Below, in pieces: positions 7,842-12,518 of a DNA stretch of 12,518 bases (position 1 is its first letter; each line of letters begins with the position of its first letter). The position numbers were made by a program, and so were the translations under genes. The notes below the pieces were generated by a model. That model made no database searches. It worked only from the letters and a program-made list of their open reading frames with translations, and was not told where the DNA came from. Source of the DNA: Candidatus Cloacimonadota bacterium (lineage in GTDB: Bacteria; Cloacimonadota; Cloacimonadia; Cloacimonadales; Cloacimonadaceae); NCBI GenBank assembly GCA_028681035.1, contig JAQUJJ010000108.1:1-12518 (forward strand). Direction: 5' to 3'.

Positions 7842-8171
7842 TTACCTTTGTTCGAGCCTGCAGATCATCTCTGCCATCAGGTTGATGACTTCCTTGTAAT
7901 CACTGCATTCCCAGGCATCATCGGCTTTGATCTTGATCTCTTCTACCGTCATCTTCTCCGACTGCAACCAGGGTCCCCGGAACTGATTCCACCAGTTCTT
8001 ATAGTGGAACTCACCTGCGAATGGATCGTCTGAAACGTGCTGTTGATCATTGATAATCTCTTCGATGGGCTGCTCTGAGCCATCCTCTCTAAGTAGTACG
8101 ATCTGGCTGCCTGATTTCACCATCTCCTCCAGAGTTGCCTTGTTTTTGCCATTCTTGTTTTGCTTGTTCAT
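7842..8171 (-). CDS. Hypothetical 109-residue acidic protein
   Basis: Read from ATG 8171 to the stop at 7842, with a strong AAGGAG (+ strand 8178-8183) 6 bases before the start, so the start is well supported. The N-terminus is lysine/asparagine-rich and basic (MNKQNKNGKNKATLEEMVKS). A beta-like stretch QIVLLREDGSEQPIEEI follows, then an aromatic patch (FHYKNWWNQFRGPWL, about residues 55-70), and a helical, acidic C-terminal half ending EVINLMAEMICRLEQR. There is no membrane segment or signal peptide. I do not recognise a family. It is the last gene before the repeat array and converges on the fibre gene, so it may be a phage accessory gene or belong to the flanking chromosome. Confidence 0.7.
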   Translation of the reverse strand: MNKQNKNGKNKATLEEMVKSGSQIVLLREDGSEQPIEEIINDQQHVSDDPFAGEFHYKNWWNQFRGPWLQSEKMTVEEIKIKADDAWECSDYKEVINLMAEMICRLEQR

Positions 8172-8354
8172 CTTGATCTCCTTCTCGGTTACCCGACTGT
8201 TAACTTATGGGTTCTACACAACACCCATCGCACCCGTGGTCAAGTCCTTTCAGCACAATGCGATAATAAAGACACATAACAGATGCTTGACAGAAACAGG
8301 GAGAGATCAGAGATTGCTTACAGCCTACAGACCCTACATAGAATGCCCTCCGAT
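8172..8354. other. Intergenic stretch without a recognised gene
   Basis: The part next to 8172 is the 5' region of the reverse-strand 109-residue gene. An open frame on the + strand through here (8050-8412) lacks a coding look and is antisense to that gene. TTGACA at 8287-8292 on the + strand is followed only by a poor -10 (GAGATT at 8310). TGGGT...ACCCA around 8209-8228 can form a small hairpin. I see no tRNA, integrase or attachment duplication. Confidence 0.5.
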
Positions 8355-8389
8355 ACGTGGAGACACCGCCCGGTGCTCTCCACGTTTTT
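8355..8389 (+). terminator. Strong rho-independent terminator without an upstream gene on its strand
   Basis: The outer arms ACGTGGAGA (8355-8363) and TCTCCACGT (8377-8385) pair perfectly. Inside, CACC and GGTG pair, with one unpaired C on the right side. TTTTT at 8385-8389 follows, giving the + strand polarity. No + strand gene ends in the preceding 580 bases, the fibre gene having its own hairpin. It may end a small RNA starting upstream or be left over from a gene lost by rearrangement. Confidence 0.75.
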
Positions 8390-8430
8390 CATTTATCGCT
8401 AGGAGTGGATAGTTGAGGCGAATGTGTTCG

Positions 8431-8579
8431 ATTTGCAGAAACGGTGATCAGATTTGCAGAAACGGTGATCAAAACTATTTGCAGAAACGGTGATCAGATT
8501 TGCAGAAACGGTGATCAGAAATGAGCTAAAAAAGCCATTTGCAGTTTTCAGTGATCAGATTTGCAGTTTTCAGTGATCA
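8431..8579. repeat. Array of six direct repeats in two classes, paired, with TGATCA ends
   Basis: Four identical copies of class A, ATTTGCAGAAACGGTGATCA, lie at 8431-8450, 8452-8471, 8477-8496 and 8498-8517. Two copies of class B, ATTTGCAG then TTTTCAG then TGATCA, lie at 8537-8557 and 8559-8579. Copies within a pair are separated by one G; pairs are separated by 5 and 19 bases. All are in the same direction. Both classes share ATTTGCAG and TGATCA and differ only between them. The spacing of about 21 bases, near two helical turns, puts paired copies on the same DNA face. Candidates are a solo end of an IS21-family element, whose ends carry multiple short direct repeats, or a binding-site array. 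No transposase gene is present. Confidence 0.9.
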
Positions 8580-8603
8580 AGTACAACTTACCCGTTTTAT
8601 TTT

Positions 8604-8630
8604 TAAGCACTCTCACATTTAGATTGACAA
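8604..8630. promoter_or_regulatory. Degenerate CIRCE-like element upstream of hrcA
   Basis: TAAGCACTC-N9-GATTGACAA compared with the classical TTAGCACTC-N9-GAGTGCTAA: 8 of 9 matches in the left arm and 6 of 9 in the right, with the exact 9-base spacer. The right arm overlaps the -35 TTGACA at 8624-8629, a good place for a repressor. The match could be chance, since the right arm is weak. Confidence 0.4.
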
Positions 8631-8651
8631 TTAAGCCGAGTTGATTAGATT
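8624..8651 (+). promoter_or_regulatory. Probable sigma70-type promoter of the hrcA operon
   Basis: A perfect -35 TTGACA at 8624-8629, a 16-base spacer and TAGATT (4 of 6 against TATAAT) at 8646-8651. It lies 57 bases before the hrcA start. It would start transcription around 8658, so the CIRCE at 8661-8687 would be at the start of the transcript. The -10 is weak and TATATT at 8657-8662 is an alternative. Confidence 0.5.
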
Positions 8652-8660
8652 GTCTCTATA

Positions 8661-8687
8661 TTAGCAGATGAAGAGTTTGACTGCTAA
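8661..8687. promoter_or_regulatory. Variant CIRCE operator of hrcA
   Basis: TTAGCAGAT-N9-GACTGCTAA, 27 bases as in the classical operator. The perfect inverted repeat is TTAGCAG and CTGCTAA. Against TTAGCACTC-N9-GAGTGCTAA the right arm matches 8 of 9 and the left 6 of 9. The C-to-G and G-to-C changes are at mirror positions, so symmetry is kept. It sits between the promoter and the hrcA ribosome binding site (AGGTGG at 8696-8701), the normal place for HrcA autorepression. Confidence 0.78.
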
Positions 8688-8708
8688 GAATACCCAGGTG
8701 GTAAAGAA

Positions 8709-9764
8709 ATGAAGAAGAATGAGCTAAGAGTAAACGAAACCCTTTGTGCGTTGGTGGATGAGTATATCTGCAATTGCGAACCGGTGTCCTCGCGCACCTT
8801 GAACGAGAAGTATTTGAAGGATGTATCCTCGGCTACCTTGCGTTTGGATTTGCTGAAGCTGGAGCAGCAGAACTTAATCTCACAGCCTCATACATCTGCC
8901 GGCAGAATCCCCACGATTAGTGGATATAGAGCTTACTTGAAGCATATAGAAGCAGAGCATGCACAGGTAACATATCCTCGCATGGAGATACTACGAGACT
9001 TGTTGATTCACCACTATAAAGATACACCGCGGGCTTTGCATTATATCATGCAGATACTTGCCAAAGAGACAGACCAGCTTTCCTTTGTGGCAGAGCCGGA
9101 AGTTTCCAGCGGACACTTGGCAAAGCTGGATGTGTTTTCCATAGGAGAAGGTAAGTTTATCTTTGTGATGAGCTTGGATTCCGGGCTGGATAAAACAGTT
9201 ATCTTGAAGTGCGATAACGAGCTAACCGAGCAGCAATTACGCAAGCTGGTACGTTATCTGAATGACGAGCTGGTGGGTTTGCAAGTATATGATATTGCCA
9301 ATCGTGTTTTGGTGGAAATGAAAGAAAACGTGGAGAACAGTCTCTTGCGACAGTTCTTACTGGAGCTGCACAAAGCCTTTATAGAGATAAGTGATTTCTA
9401 TATTCATTACGATGGCAGCATCAAGTTTTTGGAGCAGCCAGAGTTTGATTCCAAAGAGAATATCCTGAAGTTTATGACCCTTATCCAAAGGCAGGATTAC
9501 CTGCTAAACACGATGCGCAACCATGATGTGGATGCAAAAGTGAACGTTATTATGGGAGAGGATTTTTCCTACCCAGAGTGGGTGGATTTTGCGCTAATTT
9601 ATGGTAAATACGAAGTGTTTGGCATTCCTGGATACTTGGGGGTATTAGCTCCCATTAGGACAGATTATCGCAAGCTGATTCCTTTGATCCGGGATGTAAC
9701 CTTCACCATAACAAATACAACAAAAAGGGGCATGATTGTGCCTCAGCAGGAGACAAAAGCGTGA
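8709..9764 (+). CDS. hrcA: Heat-inducible transcription repressor HrcA
   Basis: A 351-residue repressor of normal length. It binds CIRCE as a dimer and is kept active by GroEL, so free chaperone levels set heat-shock gene expression. The N-terminal winged helix is at residues 10-80: EPVSSRTLNEKY, VSSATLRLDL and the family signature HTSAGRIPT (61-69) followed by SGYRAYL. The C-terminal part has the family's closing motif GYLGVLAPIRTDYRKLIPLI (about 313-332). Between them lies the dimerisation and inserted domain. The usual R-N-D-M after SSAT is R-L-D-L, a divergent recognition helix that may go with the variant operator. The start at ATG 8709 is set by AGGTGG 7 bases upstream. It is the first gene of the operon and overlaps grpE by four bases. 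Confidence 0.95.
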   Translation: MKKNELRVNETLCALVDEYICNCEPVSSRTLNEKYLKDVSSATLRLDLLKLEQQNLISQPHTSAGRIPTISGYRAYLKHIEAEHAQVTYPRMEILRDLLIHHYKDTPRALHYIMQILAKETDQLSFVAEPEVSSGHLAKLDVFSIGEGKFIFVMSLDSGLDKTVILKCDNELTEQQLRKLVRYLNDELVGLQVYDIANRVLVEMKENVENSLLRQFLLELHKAFIEISDFYIHYDGSIKFLEQPEFDSKENILKFMTLIQRQDYLLNTMRNHDVDAKVNVIMGEDFSYPEWVDFALIYGKYEVFGIPGYLGVLAPIRTDYRKLIPLIRDVTFTITNTTKRGMIVPQQETKA

Positions 9765-10312
9765 GCAAAAAGCAACATCACGAGAGCAAAGCAGAAGCCG
9801 AAATGGAAGCTGCTGCAATAGAAACAGAGGCGATTGATAAAATGACTGAATTGCAGCAAGAAGTATTGGATTGGAAAGATAAATACATGCGTAATATGGC
9901 AGAGTTTGAGAACTTCCGCAAACGCTCCAATCAAGAAAAGGCGGATTGGATACGCATGGCTACTCAGAAATTTGCCTTGGAAATCTGCGACGTTGCCGAT
10001 AACTTCGAGCGTGCCATGCTGCAAGCGAATGAACAGGAATTGCTAAGCTCCTTTGGCAAAGGAGTGGTTATGATTGAAAAACAACTGCGCCAAGCTATGG
10101 AAAAAGAAGGTGTTAAGAAGATTGAAGCTTTGGGAGAAGAGTTTGACCCAGCTTATCACGATGCCTTGGCTCACATTCCCAGCGACTATGAAGAAAATAC
10201 GATTGCCGCCATTATTCAAAACGGCTATACCATGAATGACAAACTGCTGCGCCCCGCAAGAGTTGCGGTGTCCAGCGGAAACAACATAAATATAAAATCC
10301 CTGGAGGAATAA
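9761..10312 (+). CDS. grpE: Nucleotide exchange factor GrpE
   Basis: A 183-residue protein, near the typical size. It releases ADP from DnaK as a dimer. The acidic N-terminal part and coiled coil (about residues 15-55) lead to the signature FENFRKRSNQEK (about 50-61) and the following helix with DVADNFERAM. The beta domain carries EFDPAYHDALAHIPSD and the closing GYTMNDKLLRPARVAVS. The GTG start at 9761 overlaps the hrcA stop as GTGA with AGGAG about 9 bases upstream, implying coupled translation. The stop TAA abuts the dnaK ATG directly. Confidence 0.97.
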   Translation: MSKKQHHESKAEAEMEAAAIETEAIDKMTELQQEVLDWKDKYMRNMAEFENFRKRSNQEKADWIRMATQKFALEICDVADNFERAMLQANEQELLSSFGKGVVMIEKQLRQAMEKEGVKKIEALGEEFDPAYHDALAHIPSDYEENTIAAIIQNGYTMNDKLLRPARVAVSSGNNINIKSLEE

Positions 10313-12277
<1,965 letters not shown>

Positions 12278-12289
12278 GACTAGCCAATA

Positions 12290-12348
12290 AAGTTCAAAGC
12301 ACCTGAACACATATTACCAGTGTATCAGGTGCTTTGGACTTGTTTTTT
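12290..12348 (+). terminator. Rho-independent terminator after dnaK
   Basis: Arms at 12290-12306 and 12325-12341 pair over 17 bases with one G-T wobble (core AAAGCACCTGA and TCAGGTGCTTT). Inside, ACAC and GTGT extend the stem. T6 at 12343-12348 follows after one G. It separates dnaK from dnaJ, which lies 61 bases further on, so dnaJ either relies on read-through or has its own promoter. Confidence 0.9.
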
Positions 12349-12397
12349 ATAAAAGCCGTTTGACAAAAGTGCACCTGCAAAAAGCATGGCATATTCT

Positions 12398-12403
12398 AAG
12401 GAG
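12398..12403 (+). promoter_or_regulatory. Ribosome binding site that decides the dnaJ start
   Basis: AAGGAG six bases before ATG 12410. A second ATG at 12406 is out of frame with the J-domain and is not used. A TTGACA at 12360-12365 might be the -35 of a dnaJ promoter, but no good -10 is found at 16-18 bases. Confidence 0.75.
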
Positions 12404-12409
12404 AAATGA

Positions 12410-12518
12410 ATGGCAAAACGTGATTATTATGAAGTTCTGGGAGTAGATAAAGCTGCCGATGAAGCCACTATCAAGAAAGCCTATCGCAAGATGGCATTGC
12501 AGTTTCATCCAGACAAAA
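12410..12518 (+). CDS. dnaJ: Chaperone DnaJ (Hsp40), 3' part outside window
   Basis: The first 36 codons of DnaJ, cut by the right edge. The sequence is a typical J-domain: [20 protein letters not shown], then [15 protein letters not shown] with the HPD tripeptide that stimulates the DnaK ATPase. The start is supported by AAGGAG. Whether the Gly/Phe and zinc-finger regions are present cannot be seen, but the place behind dnaK makes a full DnaJ, not a J-domain fragment protein, most likely. Confidence 0.95.
   Translation, partial: MAKRDYYEVLGVDKAADEATIKKAYRKMALQFHPDK

Noticed and set aside
8050..8412. Forward-strand 120-residue ORF
   Set aside because: It lies mostly antisense to the 109-residue gene, has no ribosome binding site and crosses the terminator hairpin.
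8424..8445. tRNA T-arm remnant (GTTCGATT) marking an attachment site
   Set aside because: The flanking bases do not form the 5-bp T stem, and no acceptor stem or CCA end follows.
8431..8579. CRISPR array
   Set aside because: Gaps between units are 1, 5 or 19 bases, two unit classes occur, and no cas gene is near.
8431..8579. Complete IS21-family element
   Set aside because: There is no istA or istB gene and all repeats are in one direction; only a solo end would fit.

Overview
The window joins two unrelated regions. Positions 1 to about 7820 are part of a tailed-phage tail module, read left to right and most likely from a prophage. Positions 8604 to the right edge are a bacterial heat-shock operon, hrcA-grpE-dnaK, followed by the start of dnaJ. 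Between them lie a short reverse-strand gene, an unpaired terminator and a compact array of direct repeats. HrcA with CIRCE-like operators, the gene order hrcA-grpE-dnaK-dnaJ and a DnaK with the longer, diderm-type N-terminal region suggest a non-gammaproteobacterial diderm. Candidatus Cloacimonadota would fit, but that is a guess and nothing here proves it.

The tail module starts with a cut-off gene that looks like a tail assembly chaperone. It carries a textbook -1 slippery heptamer (T TTT TTC) joining two overlapping frames, as in lambda G/GT. Two tandem paralogous D12-class DNA adenine methyltransferases follow; the first is broken by one in-frame TAA and the second is intact. A reverse-strand gene for a 95-residue protein with four 16-residue repeats lies between the methyltransferases and the 941-residue tape measure gene. 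After the tape measure come a hub-like tail protein, a 150-residue tail protein and a fibre-like protein, ending at a hairpin shared with a convergent 109-residue gene. The methyltransferases and the repeat protein occupy the place between chaperone and tape measure where tail genes are normally adjacent, so they look like cargo genes.

Positions 8172 to 8603 hold no convincing gene. They contain a strong rho-independent terminator with no gene upstream on its strand, and six direct repeats sharing ATTTGCAG and TGATCA ends in two sequence classes. The repeats may be a solo end of an IS21-type element or a protein-binding array.

The heat-shock operon has a sigma70-like promoter and two 27-bp CIRCE-like elements. 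The one between promoter and hrcA is a clear inverted repeat (TTAGCAG/CTGCTAA) that differs from the classical operator at matching positions in both arms. HrcA would repress the operon, GrpE and DnaK form the Hsp70 cycle, and a strong terminator after dnaK probably lowers read-through into dnaJ. The best leads are the frameshift signal, the antisense repeat-protein gene, the GATC-rich repeat array and the variant CIRCE.
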